Of a stretch of 64,000 bases of DNA, positions 16,695 to 24,194 are shown in pieces. The stretch comes from Aerobium sp039839275. GTDB taxonomy: Bacteria; Pseudomonadota; Alphaproteobacteria; Rhizobiales; Rhizobiaceae. The position numbers and the translations under genes are program-made. The stretch lies in contig NZ_JBDOQP010000002.1 in the NCBI RefSeq assembly GCF_039839275.1, positions 806,001 to 870,000 of the forward strand, in the 5' to 3' direction. The notes under the pieces were generated by a model. The model was not told the DNA's origin. It was given only the letters and a program-made list of their open reading frames with translations, and did not search any database. Within the stretch, counting starts at the first letter, position 1, and every line of letters begins with the position of its first letter.

Positions 16695-17680
16695 GCTGCA
16701 CGCTCCTCGGCCATCGGATTTTCGCCGCAGACGATTCGGCGGTGCAAGTCCATGTCGATGTTGCGGCCGGACAGGATGACGACGGTGCTGCCGGACGGCT
16801 TCACATGCCCGGCAAGAAGGGCCGCGATGCCGACGGCACCCGCGCCCTCGACGATTTCCCGTTCTGCCTCGTAGGCGTGGACGATGCCCGCCGCGATCTC
16901 TTGTTCAGAAAGCACGACCACGTCGTCCAGCAGGTCGCGGCACATCGCGAAAGTGAGGTGGTTGTCGAGCCCGATCCCGCCGCCGAGTGAATCGGCCAGC
17001 GTCTGTTCCTCGCGTACGAGCATCGGCCTGCCGGCATCGAGGCTGGCCTTCATCGCCGCTCCGCGCGCCATCGACACGCCGATGACCCGCGCATGCGGGT
17101 TGATGCCCTTGACGGCAGCCGCAACCCCTGCCGCCAGCCCGCCGCCGGAGAGTTGCACGAGAACCGTGTGCAGGTCCGGGACCGCCTCGGTGATCTCGAG
17201 CCCCAGCGTGCCCTGCCCGGCGATGACGCCGGCATGATCGAACGGCGGCACCGCCGCCAGGCCTTCTTCGGCGACCAATCGTTCGACCTCGACCTGCGCA
17301 TCGTCCTGGCTTTCGCCGACGATGCGGATGTCAGCGCCCAGCCGTTCGATCTCGTCGAGCTTGTTCTGTGGGACGAGCCGCGACATGCAGATCGTCGCAC
17401 GCAGGCCTTCGAGCCTTGCGGCGTACGCCAGGGCGCGGCCATGATTGCCGGTCGACGCCGCCACCACGCCGTGCGCTTTCTGCGCATCGTCCAGCATTGC
17501 GACCGCATTGGTCGCGCCGCGCAGCTTGAAGCTGCCGGTCACCTGACGATGTTCGAGCTTGAGATGGACAGGTATCCCGAGGCGTTTCGACAAGGACGGC
17601 GATGGCGCGATCGGCGTTCGCTCGATCCTGCCGGCGATGCGCCCTGCCGCTGAACGGATGTCTTGCAAGCTGACGGTCAT
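16691..17680 (-). CDS. eutB: Hydroxyectoine utilisation dehydratase EutB (PLP, threonine dehydratase-like)
   Basis: A 329-residue fold-type II PLP enzyme related to threonine/serine dehydratases. K52 in TGSFKLRGATNAV should form the Schiff base with PLP, and the glycine-rich phosphate loop is SGGGLAAGVA. In ectoine clusters EutB is proposed to dehydrate the hydroxylated ring as part of conversion of 5-hydroxyectoine to ectoine. It overlaps eutC by four bases and lies 6 bases after eutA, so the three are translated together. Without the neighbours it would be annotated simply as a threonine dehydratase. Confidence 0.87.
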   Translation of the reverse strand: MTVSLQDIRSAAGRIAGRIERTPIAPSPSLSKRLGIPVHLKLEHRQVTGSFKLRGATNAVAMLDDAQKAHGVVAASTGNHGRALAYAARLEGLRATICMSRLVPQNKLDEIERLGADIRIVGESQDDAQVEVERLVAEEGLAAVPPFDHAGVIAGQGTLGLEITEAVPDLHTVLVQLSGGGLAAGVAAAVKGINPHARVIGVSMARGAAMKASLDAGRPMLVREEQTLADSLGGGIGLDNHLTFAMCRDLLDDVVVLSEQEIAAGIVHAYEAEREIVEGAGAVGIAALLAGHVKPSGSTVVILSGRNIDMDLHRRIVCGENPMAEERAA

Positions 17681-17686
17681 GGCCGA

Positions 17687-18493
17687 TCACGCTCCCAGCG
17701 GCAGCGTCATCAGCCGCCCACGCTCGGGGCGCGCCGTTTCGTCGCCGCACAGCCGCAGGCACATCCATGCGCTGGCCTGATTGCTGGTGACGACCGGGCG
17801 GCCGATCGCGGCCTCGATCTCGGCGGCAACGCTTGCGGCGCGCAGCGCCGTACACGAGACGAACAAGGCGTCGGCGTCCTGCGCCGTCGCCTCGCGCGCC
17901 AGACGAACCAGTTCCGCCGGCGCGATTCGCGCCATTTCGCGGTCATCGGACAAGCCAAGGCATGTGACGCTGGCGAGATCGAAGCCTTTGGCCAGAAAAT
18001 AGTCGGCCATCGGACGCGTGGTCTCGACAGTGTATGGCGTCAACATACTGATCCTCCGCGCACCGAGCGTCTTCAGGCCCCTCGCGGCAGCAGCAGCGGG
18101 CGTCACCACCGGGACCCCCGGCTTTCCCGCCAGCAGTGCCTGCTGCACCACCTCGTCGCCGATGACCACCGACGCCGAGGTGCAGGAATAGCAGAGCGCG
18201 TCCAGCGGCTCGTCCGGCAATATCAGCCGCGCCGCCTCGCTTAGCGACGGCTGCATGGCGCGCAGGTTTTCCGGCGTCGTCGGATTGGCGTATGCAACGC
18301 GTGCGACGTAGACTCCGATGCGGTCCGACGCCACCAGACGGCGGAAATCCACCTCGCTGGTGTGGTCCGTCGCCAGAATGACGAGCCCGACGCGCCGCTC
18401 GAGCGGCCGTTCGTCGAGAGCGACCGCGCCGGACGCCACCTGGACCTTGCATGTGGCGGACGAGGCACTGTTGAGCGGCACCGGCGTATCCAT
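17687..18493 (-). CDS. eutA: Ectoine utilisation protein EutA (Asp/Glu racemase-maleate isomerase family)
   Basis: A 268-residue protein with two-domain racemase architecture. Paired catalytic-type cysteines appear as C104 in CYSCTSASVVIG and C214 in FVSCTALRAA, with the central TPAAAAARGLKTLGARRISMLTPY segment typical of arylmalonate decarboxylase/maleate isomerase relatives. In the hydroxyectoine branch it is thought to act with EutB and EutC, possibly inverting stereochemistry. The exact step is inferred. It starts 7 bases after the universal stress protein gene and 6 bases before eutB. Confidence 0.85.
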   Translation of the reverse strand: MDTPVPLNSASSATCKVQVASGAVALDERPLERRVGLVILATDHTSEVDFRRLVASDRIGVYVARVAYANPTTPENLRAMQPSLSEAARLILPDEPLDALCYSCTSASVVIGDEVVQQALLAGKPGVPVVTPAAAAARGLKTLGARRISMLTPYTVETTRPMADYFLAKGFDLASVTCLGLSDDREMARIAPAELVRLAREATAQDADALFVSCTALRAASVAAEIEAAIGRPVVTSNQASAWMCLRLCGDETARPERGRLMTLPLGA

Positions 18494-18500
18494 TGTCAGG

Positions 18501-18941
18501 TTATTTCACCGTCAGGCAGGGGCAGGACGCCAGGCTCGTGACCTTGTGCGAGACACTGCCGAGAAGAAAACCTTCGACATCCCCCAATCCCCGGCTGCCG
18601 AGCACGATGAGGTCCATACCTTCGTCACGCGCGATGTTGACGATGGTGCGCGCCGGTGGCCCGCGCTTCACCAATGTGCGGGGCTTGCTTGCCCCGAGCT
18701 TCTCGAGTTCTTCCGCTGCAACGCGCACCACCGCGCGCGCGTGTTCCGAAAGAGCCTTGTCTGGCGGGGAAGGGTCTCCTGACCGCACCATCGACAGCGA
18801 ACTCTCAAGCGGGCTGTGATGGCGATAGACGCACAGAACCGCAATCTCCGCATCGTAGCGGCCGGCAACGTCAGCCGCGACCGCCAGCGCGCGCATCGCC
18901 GGCTCCGAGCCATCGACCGGAAGCAGTATCTTCTTGAACAT
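18501..18941 (-). CDS. Universal stress protein (TeaD-like) of the ectoine TRAP operon
   Basis: A 146-residue UspA-family protein. It begins MFKKILLPVDGSEPAMRAL and ends with the ATP-binding pattern IVLGSRGLGDVEGFLLGSVSHKV (G-2x-G-9x-G-[ST]). In Halomonas elongata the ectoine TRAP system TeaABC is followed by the nucleotide-binding UspA protein TeaD, which limits transport activity. The gene here occupies the same place, 25 bases after the large permease. A regulatory effect on ectoine uptake is therefore a reasoned inference. Confidence 0.82.
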   Translation of the reverse strand: MFKKILLPVDGSEPAMRALAVAADVAGRYDAEIAVLCVYRHHSPLESSLSMVRSGDPSPPDKALSEHARAVVRVAAEELEKLGASKPRTLVKRGPPARTIVNIARDEGMDLIVLGSRGLGDVEGFLLGSVSHKVTSLASCPCLTVK

Positions 18942-18966
18942 TCTCTCTCCTCTCCGTCTCGCCGCG

Positions 18967-20250
18967 TCAGCGGAACGCCAGGTCGCGCAGGAACAATGCG
19001 ATCTGCGGGAAGAAGATCAGTGCCACCGAGACGCCGAGCAGCATGATGATGAAGGGAGGCGTCCCCCTGACAACCTCGATATAGGGCCGCTTGAAAACCG
19101 CGATCGCCGTGAAGATGTCGCAACCGAATGGCGGCGTGGCGGAGCCGATCGCGACCTGAAGCGTGATGATGGTCCCCACCAGCACGGGATCGAGGCCGAC
19201 GGAGTCGACCACCGGGGCGAAGATCGGCACCAGCACAAGGATCACCACGATCGGATCGACGAACATGCAGCCGATGAAGAAGGCGATGGAGATCACGAAC
19301 AGGACGCCGATCTGGCCCATCTCGGAAATGCCCACAGAAGCGAGGACCTGCTGCGGTATCTGGGCAAAGGATATAACCCATGAAAAGGCCGCGCCAGCGC
19401 CGACCAGGATGAATACCACTGCCGTTATGAGACCGGTGGACTTCGCCGTTGCGTAGACTTCCTTCAAGCCCATCGAACGGAAGATCACCAGTTCGAGCAG
19501 GAGGGCGTAGAGCACGCATGCAGCCGCGGCTTCGGTGGGGCTGAAGACGCCACCATAGATGCCGCCGACGATGATTGCCGGAAAGCCAAGTGGCCACAGC
19601 GCCTGCTGGACAGCCTGCGCGCGCTCTCCCCATGATGCCTTTGGCTCGGTCGGCACGTTGTGCCGCGTGGCATAGATCACCGCATAGATCGAGAATATGA
19701 CGAGGATCAAAAGACCGGGTCCTATGCCGGCAATGAAGAGTTCGGCGATGGAGGTCCCCGAGACGACGCCGTAGATGATCATGCCGATTGAGGGCGGTAT
19801 CAGAAACGCGATATCGGAGGAATTGACGATCAGAGCCAGGACGAAACTGTCCTTGTAGCCAGCCTTGAGCATCCGTGGCCTCAGCGGCGTTCCTACCGCG
19901 ACGACCGTCGCCTGGGTCGACCCGGAGACCGCGCCGAACATCGTGCAGGCCGCCGCGGTGGAGACCGCCAGGCCGCCGCGGACATGCCCGACGAACGCCA
20001 TCACCATGTCTATGAGGCGCCCGGCCGAGCTGCCCCGCGTCATGATGTCGGCGGCGAAGATGAACATCGGCACCGCGATCAACGATGCGGGTCGAATGCC
20101 GGCAAGCATCTGCTGGATCATCGTCTCGAGCTGACCGAAGCCGCCGAACAGAGTGAAGAAGCCGACGAAAGCAGCGGCGATCAACGGGATCATCATCGGG
20201 AATCCGGCAAGCAGAAGCACGATCATGATGAGGAAGATGGTGAGCGCCAT
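18967..20250 (-). CDS. uehC: TRAP transporter large permease UehC (DctM family)
   Basis: A 427-residue inner-membrane protein with about twelve helices, of the DctM/ion-transporter superfamily. It contains the conserved MFGAVSGSTQATVVAVGTPLRPRM and IPPSIGMIIYGVVSGTSIAELFIAGIGPG segments. Together with the small permease it couples Na+ movement to uptake of the ligand delivered by the periplasmic binding protein. The neighbouring ectoine genes identify ectoine/5-hydroxyectoine as substrate. The gap to uehB is 10 bases. Confidence 0.87.
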   Translation of the reverse strand: MALTIFLIMIVLLLAGFPMMIPLIAAAFVGFFTLFGGFGQLETMIQQMLAGIRPASLIAVPMFIFAADIMTRGSSAGRLIDMVMAFVGHVRGGLAVSTAAACTMFGAVSGSTQATVVAVGTPLRPRMLKAGYKDSFVLALIVNSSDIAFLIPPSIGMIIYGVVSGTSIAELFIAGIGPGLLILVIFSIYAVIYATRHNVPTEPKASWGERAQAVQQALWPLGFPAIIVGGIYGGVFSPTEAAAACVLYALLLELVIFRSMGLKEVYATAKSTGLITAVVFILVGAGAAFSWVISFAQIPQQVLASVGISEMGQIGVLFVISIAFFIGCMFVDPIVVILVLVPIFAPVVDSVGLDPVLVGTIITLQVAIGSATPPFGCDIFTAIAVFKRPYIEVVRGTPPFIIMLLGVSVALIFFPQIALFLRDLAFR

Positions 20251-20260
20251 GTCTGGGTCC

Positions 20261-20842
20261 TCAGAGCGGGTCGGAGTCTTCCTCGTAGCCCTCGAGCACG
20301 ATCGTCGAGAGCCAGATGTCCTTGTCCGTGAGGTTTTTCACGGCGGTCAGGGCGTACTGCATGCCTGTCATGAAGAACCCCACCGGCACCCAGACATACA
20401 TCCACCACACGGGGATCTGCAGCGCAGGCAAGAGCCGTCCGCGTCCCGCCTGGGTTATGATGTAGCCGGCTGCATACCAGCACAGGCCGAACATGAAGAT
20501 CGCGGTCACCACCGCGATCAACACCATCATCGTGCGCCGCGCAGGCGTCGGCAGCTGGTCGAATATGGCCGACATGCGGATATGCCGACCGTGCCGGGCG
20601 GCATAGCTGATGCCGGCAAAGGTGATCAGCACGATGAGTATCGAATTGAGCTCTTCGGAGAAGTAGATGCTGCTCTGGAGCACGAACCGCCCCACGACGT
20701 TGGCGACCGTGTTGGCCGCCATCAGCAGCACGCCGGCGGCGAGCATCACCGCCTCGATGCGCGCAATCGCCGTATCAACGATGCCCAGGACGCCGGGCAG
20801 GTTGGATTCGGCCGGCGTTGCGGAAGCAGGGATCTCGCTCAA
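20261..20842 (-). CDS. uehB: TRAP transporter small permease UehB (DctQ family)
   Basis: A 193-residue protein with four predicted membrane helices and the DctQ pattern VVGRFVLQSSIYFSEELNSILIV near helix 2. It is the membrane partner of the large permease. An unusually strong hairpin separates it from the binding-protein gene upstream. The N-terminal extension (about 30 residues before the first helix) is common in the TeaB/UehB subgroup. Confidence 0.85.
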   Translation of the reverse strand: MSEIPASATPAESNLPGVLGIVDTAIARIEAVMLAAGVLLMAANTVANVVGRFVLQSSIYFSEELNSILIVLITFAGISYAARHGRHIRMSAIFDQLPTPARRTMMVLIAVVTAIFMFGLCWYAAGYIITQAGRGRLLPALQIPVWWMYVWVPVGFFMTGMQYALTAVKNLTDKDIWLSTIVLEGYEEDSDPL

Positions 20843-20874
20843 CGGCGTAACTCCAGGTTAGAGGCAGGAAAGGG

Positions 20875-20924
20875 GTTGCGCCGGGATCGCGGACATCCGG
20901 GGCCGGATACGTGCCCGGCGCAAC
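20875..20924 (-). promoter_or_regulatory. Intergenic hairpin between uehA and uehB
   Basis: An 11-base perfect inverted repeat, GTTGCGCCGGG at 20875-20885 and CCCGGCGCAAC at 20914-20924, lies in the 91-base gap downstream of uehA. No T tract follows on the - strand, so it is more likely an mRNA-protecting or partly attenuating hairpin that raises binding-protein output over permease output than a full terminator. Comparable hairpins follow the other three binding-protein genes in the window. Confidence 0.6.
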
Positions 20925-20933
20925 AAATCGCCT

Positions 20934-21950
20934 CTAGTCTACCGCTTCAAGATCGGCCTTCATCTGATCGAGTATTTTCTTGCCGCCTTCACCCGTCATT
21001 TCGAGGAAGGTGGCTTCGACTTCGGCTGCCGCTTCCATGAACGGCTGCCTCTCTTCATCCGTTAGGATGTTGATCTGCATGTCGGGCTTGGCTTCCTTGA
21101 TCTTTTCGAGCGACTCTTCCTGCAGACCCTTCTGATAGTCCAGAATGTAGTCGAATGCGGACTGGATCGCGCTCTGGACCAGCTCCTGGTCCGCTGCCTC
21201 CAACCCGTCAAAGAAGTCCTTGTTTGCCATCACCGCGGTGGTGAAGTTGTTGTGACCCGGGCAGGTGATGACGTTGGTGACCTCGTACATCTTGGTGGAT
21301 TCAAGGAAGAAGCCCGGATTTTCCTGGCCCTGGATGATACCGGTCTGCAACGCGCCATAGACTTCGCCCCACGGCAGCGGCGTCGGCGTTGCACCCCATG
21401 CCGCATAGGCCTCGACGAGGAGCGGGTTGGTCATCACCCGGAACTTCACCTCGTTGAGATCCGCTGGCGTCTTCACCGGCTCCTGGGTGGTCAGGCAGAC
21501 CTCACCTTCTGGGAACATGGTGAGAAGCTCAAGGCCCTGTTCGGCGTAGAGTTCGGGGAACATCTCGTTGATCGCCTTGGATGTCCGGAAGAACTCGAAG
21601 AGTTTCTCCTCGTTCTGGGGAAGCAGATAAGGCACGAAGAAGACCTGCGCTTCGGGAATCAGCGCGCCCGTGAAGCCAGGCGACTGATCGACGAATTGCA
21701 GGATCCCCGCCTGTGCCTGCTCCATGATGTCGGCCGACTCGCCCAGAGTGCCAAATGGGAACAGGGTCACGGTGTGATCCGAGTTCTCCTCGATGTATTC
21801 CTTGAACTTGGTCGCGTAGACGCCCTGAACCTCCGTGAGAGCCTCCTCAAAAGCGTAACGCCATTCGTCGGCGTGCGCGGAAAGCGACATCGCCGCCAGC
21901 GCGGCGCCCGCCATAAGGCTGCGTGAGATTGTCTTGGAAATGTTGCGCAT
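20934..21950 (-). CDS. uehA: TRAP transporter ectoine-binding protein UehA (DctP family)
   Basis: A 338-residue periplasmic protein with a clear Sec signal peptide (MRNISKTISRSLMAGAALAA..., cleavage near SAHA/DEWRYAF, residues 27/28). The mature N-terminus DEWRYAFEEALTEVQG resembles TeaA and UehA. Start ATG 21950 has a GGGGAA ribosome-binding site. It is the first gene of the transport-catabolic operon. Two direct repeats of a shared motif lie about 100-130 bases upstream and probably bind EnuR. It should capture ectoine and 5-hydroxyectoine with high affinity. Confidence 0.88.
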   Translation of the reverse strand: MRNISKTISRSLMAGAALAAMSLSAHADEWRYAFEEALTEVQGVYATKFKEYIEENSDHTVTLFPFGTLGESADIMEQAQAGILQFVDQSPGFTGALIPEAQVFFVPYLLPQNEEKLFEFFRTSKAINEMFPELYAEQGLELLTMFPEGEVCLTTQEPVKTPADLNEVKFRVMTNPLLVEAYAAWGATPTPLPWGEVYGALQTGIIQGQENPGFFLESTKMYEVTNVITCPGHNNFTTAVMANKDFFDGLEAADQELVQSAIQSAFDYILDYQKGLQEESLEKIKEAKPDMQINILTDEERQPFMEAAAEVEATFLEMTGEGGKKILDQMKADLEAVD

Positions 21951-22046
21951 GGAGTTCCCCTTTTTTGGCCGAATGTCGCCCCGTTCAGCTCGGGACGCTC
22001 GCATCGGCATGCCGACCGAGACATGCCTTACTTCAGGGAACTTTGG

Positions 22047-22080
22047 AAATCATGTCAATCAAAAAATAATATCATGACAA
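22047..22080 (-). promoter_or_regulatory. Candidate EnuR operator: two direct repeats upstream of uehA
   Basis: On the - strand TTGTCATGATATT (22080-22068) and TTGACATGATTT (22058-22047) repeat the motif TTGnCATGATnTT with a 22-base period, two helical turns. Direct repeats of this spacing are the usual operator form for MocR/PdxR regulators. The second copy contains TTGACA and could also be a -35 element. Two more copies overlap the start of enuR. Binding by EnuR is inferred. Confidence 0.55.
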
Positions 22081-22116
22081 TTGCCCGCAATCAGCACAAA
22101 TGGGAGGCAGCCACGC

Positions 22117-23502
22117 CTATATTGCAAGCAGCAAATGTTCGGGGCTCGACACGAGCAGCTTGGCGACGACGCCAAGCCCAGTCCGCAGTTCCTCCTCGCT
22201 GGTGGACCCGAGCGATATTCTCACCGCGGGCATCCAGGGCGCTTCCGAGGTGCGGAAGGATACGCCCGGCGCGATCGCGACGCCCTGGAGGCGCGCCTGC
22301 GAGACGAAGCCGTCCTCGGGCCGGCCGCCAGGCAGAGGGAGCCATATGTGCAGGCTCTCCGGCTGCGAACGGAAGTCAATTCCGGCGAGCACTTCGGCGG
22401 CGATGGTCTGGCGGCGGCGTATCGCCTTGCGCTGCCACTCGACCAGTTGCATCGCCGTCCCGTCCTGCACCCATTTCGTCGCGATCTCGGCGACCATCGG
22501 AGTCGCCATCCAGTTGGACACCAGGTGGCGGTTGGCGACAGCGGCAACGTAGCGGTCGGGCGCGACGAGATAACCGATGCGCAGGCCAGGCACGGTGATC
22601 TTGGTGAAACTGGTGACGTAGAGCGTGCGCTCCGGCGCCAGTGCTGCGACAGGCTGTGGGCGATCGGCAATCAGAGGCCCGAGCACGTCATTCTCGATGA
22701 TCGCGATGTCATGCCGGCGCGCGACCTCCACCAGTGCCGAGCGGCGCGTGGCGCTCATCAGCGTCGCGGTGGGATTGATGACCGTTGGCTGGAGGAACAC
22801 CGCGCGGATGTCGGCGCGCCGGCAGGCCGCGTCGAGCGCGTCGGGAAGCAGTCCGTCGCCATCGACCGGCAACCCTTCGAGATGGAACCCGAGATAGGTG
22901 GCAAGCGGCACCAGCGTATGATGGCCTATCGCTTCGGTGGCCACAGTCGAGCCGGGAGGCGCAGCCGCCATCAACGCCACCGTCATGCCGGCCGTGGCGC
23001 CATTGGTGACGCTGACATTCAACGGAGAAATGTCCAGACCGCACTGCCTCAACCATTCAACCGCAGCGACGCGGTGCCGCGGGAAGACATTGTTGGGCCG
23101 GAAAGACAAAGCGGCACCGGACGGCAGGTTGCCGCCGAGCCATGTCAGCGCTTCCTTCAGCCTGTCGAGATGCATCGCCTCGCAGACCGGCTTGAGGATC
23201 GACAGGTCGATCACCTCGCCAAGGCGTTCGGGCAGGTATGGCGGGTCCGGTTCGGGTTTTCGTGTCTGCACGAACGTGCCGCGCCCGATCTCGCCGGCGA
23301 CGAGCCCGCGACGGATGAGTTCCTCGTATGCCCGGCTCACGGTCTGGACCGAAAGCCCGAGGTCGTCGGCCATGCCGCGATGCGTCGGCAGCCTCGTTCC
23401 GTCGTTCAGCCGGCCGTCATGAATGGCGCGGGCGATCTGGTCGGCCAGCGACAGATAGGCAGGCCGCCGAATCGAAGCGGCATCTGGGCGCCAGATTGTC
23501 AT
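22117..23502 (-). CDS. enuR: EnuR, MocR/PdxR-type regulator of ectoine genes
   Basis: A 461-residue protein combining an N-terminal GntR winged helix (about residues 15-80, RLPTHRGMADDLGLSVQTVSRAYEEL) with a type-I aminotransferase domain. K301 in TSFTKITVPGLRIGY matches the PLP lysine. In Ruegeria pomeroyi EnuR represses ectoine uptake and catabolism, and PLP plus N-alpha-acetyl-diaminobutyrate or diaminobutyrate act as internal inducers. I chose ATG 23502 (MTIWRPDAAS); in-frame ATGs at 23526 and 23538 would add 8 or 12 residues. It is transcribed towards uehA with 166 bases in between, and divergently from the AsnC gene. Confidence 0.9.
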   Translation of the reverse strand: MTIWRPDAASIRRPAYLSLADQIARAIHDGRLNDGTRLPTHRGMADDLGLSVQTVSRAYEELIRRGLVAGEIGRGTFVQTRKPEPDPPYLPERLGEVIDLSILKPVCEAMHLDRLKEALTWLGGNLPSGAALSFRPNNVFPRHRVAAVEWLRQCGLDISPLNVSVTNGATAGMTVALMAAAPPGSTVATEAIGHHTLVPLATYLGFHLEGLPVDGDGLLPDALDAACRRADIRAVFLQPTVINPTATLMSATRRSALVEVARRHDIAIIENDVLGPLIADRPQPVAALAPERTLYVTSFTKITVPGLRIGYLVAPDRYVAAVANRHLVSNWMATPMVAEIATKWVQDGTAMQLVEWQRKAIRRRQTIAAEVLAGIDFRSQPESLHIWLPLPGGRPEDGFVSQARLQGVAIAPGVSFRTSEAPWMPAVRISLGSTSEEELRTGLGVVAKLLVSSPEHLLLAI

Positions 23503-23531
23503 GATTTCATCATTGCCGGCAATCATGGCAA
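23496..23531. promoter_or_regulatory. Candidate EnuR sites at the enuR start (inverted pair)
   Basis: TTGTCATGATTT at 23496-23507 on the + strand and TTGCCATGATT on the - strand (23531-23521) share the TTGnCATGAT core with the two repeats in front of uehA. They flank and cover the enuR start codon, which fits autoregulation. They also lie just upstream of the divergent asnC-ssd-doeD genes. Confidence 0.45.
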
Positions 23532-23585
23532 TTGACAATCCAAATTCGACACCATCAAGGTGCGCCCTCCACCTCCCGGATCACG

Positions 23586-24074
23586 ATGACCGCAGCGAAG
23601 CTCGACGCCATAGACCTGAAAATCCTCGACGCGATCCAGCGCGAGGGCCGCATTACCAAGCTGGCCCTGGCGGAAAAGGTCGGGCTGTCGCCGACGCCAT
23701 GCTGGCTGCGGCTGCGGCGGCTCGAAAAGGCGGGCATCGTCAGCGGCTACCATGCCCGCGTCGACATGCGGCTGGTTGCGCCGGTGGCGAGCGTGCTCAT
23801 GGAGGTGACGCTCGGCAACCACCGGCAGAGCGATTTCGACCGTTTCGAGCGGGCCATCAGGGCCGCGCCGGAGGTGGTGGCCTGCTGGTCGGTGGGAGGC
23901 GGCATCGACTATATGCTGAGGATCGCGACTCGGGACATCGACGCGTACCAGCGTTTCGTCGACGCGTTGCTGGAGCGTGAAATCGGTATCGACCGCTATT
24001 TCACCTATATCGTCACGCGCACCGTCAAGGACGAGGTCGCCATGCCGGTCGCGGACCTGATGCCGTCATCTTAG
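23586..24074 (+). CDS. AsnC/Lrp family regulator (DoeX-like)
   Basis: A 162-residue feast-famine regulator. The N-terminal helix-turn-helix DAIDLKILDAIQREGRITKLALAEKVGLSPTPCWLRLRRLE covers residues 7-47, and the C-terminal RAM ligand-binding domain covers about 65-150. In ectoine clusters an AsnC-type gene (doeX in Halomonas, asnC in Ruegeria) accompanies the second half of the pathway. ATG 23586 was chosen because it opens the family N-terminus. It is 121 bases upstream of ssd and divergent from enuR, whereas in Ruegeria it is collinear with the other genes. Confidence 0.85.
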   Translation: MTAAKLDAIDLKILDAIQREGRITKLALAEKVGLSPTPCWLRLRRLEKAGIVSGYHARVDMRLVAPVASVLMEVTLGNHRQSDFDRFERAIRAAPEVVACWSVGGGIDYMLRIATRDIDAYQRFVDALLEREIGIDRYFTYIVTRTVKDEVAMPVADLMPSS

Positions 24075-24194
24075 AGAGACTCTCTCTCAACCAGGCAGGA
24101 CCGAGACAGATTCTCTATCCCTGTGGCGGCAAACAGTCACCTTCTCTCGTCTCTATCCGTACGCTCAGGACAGATTCACTCGGGAGGCCAGGAC

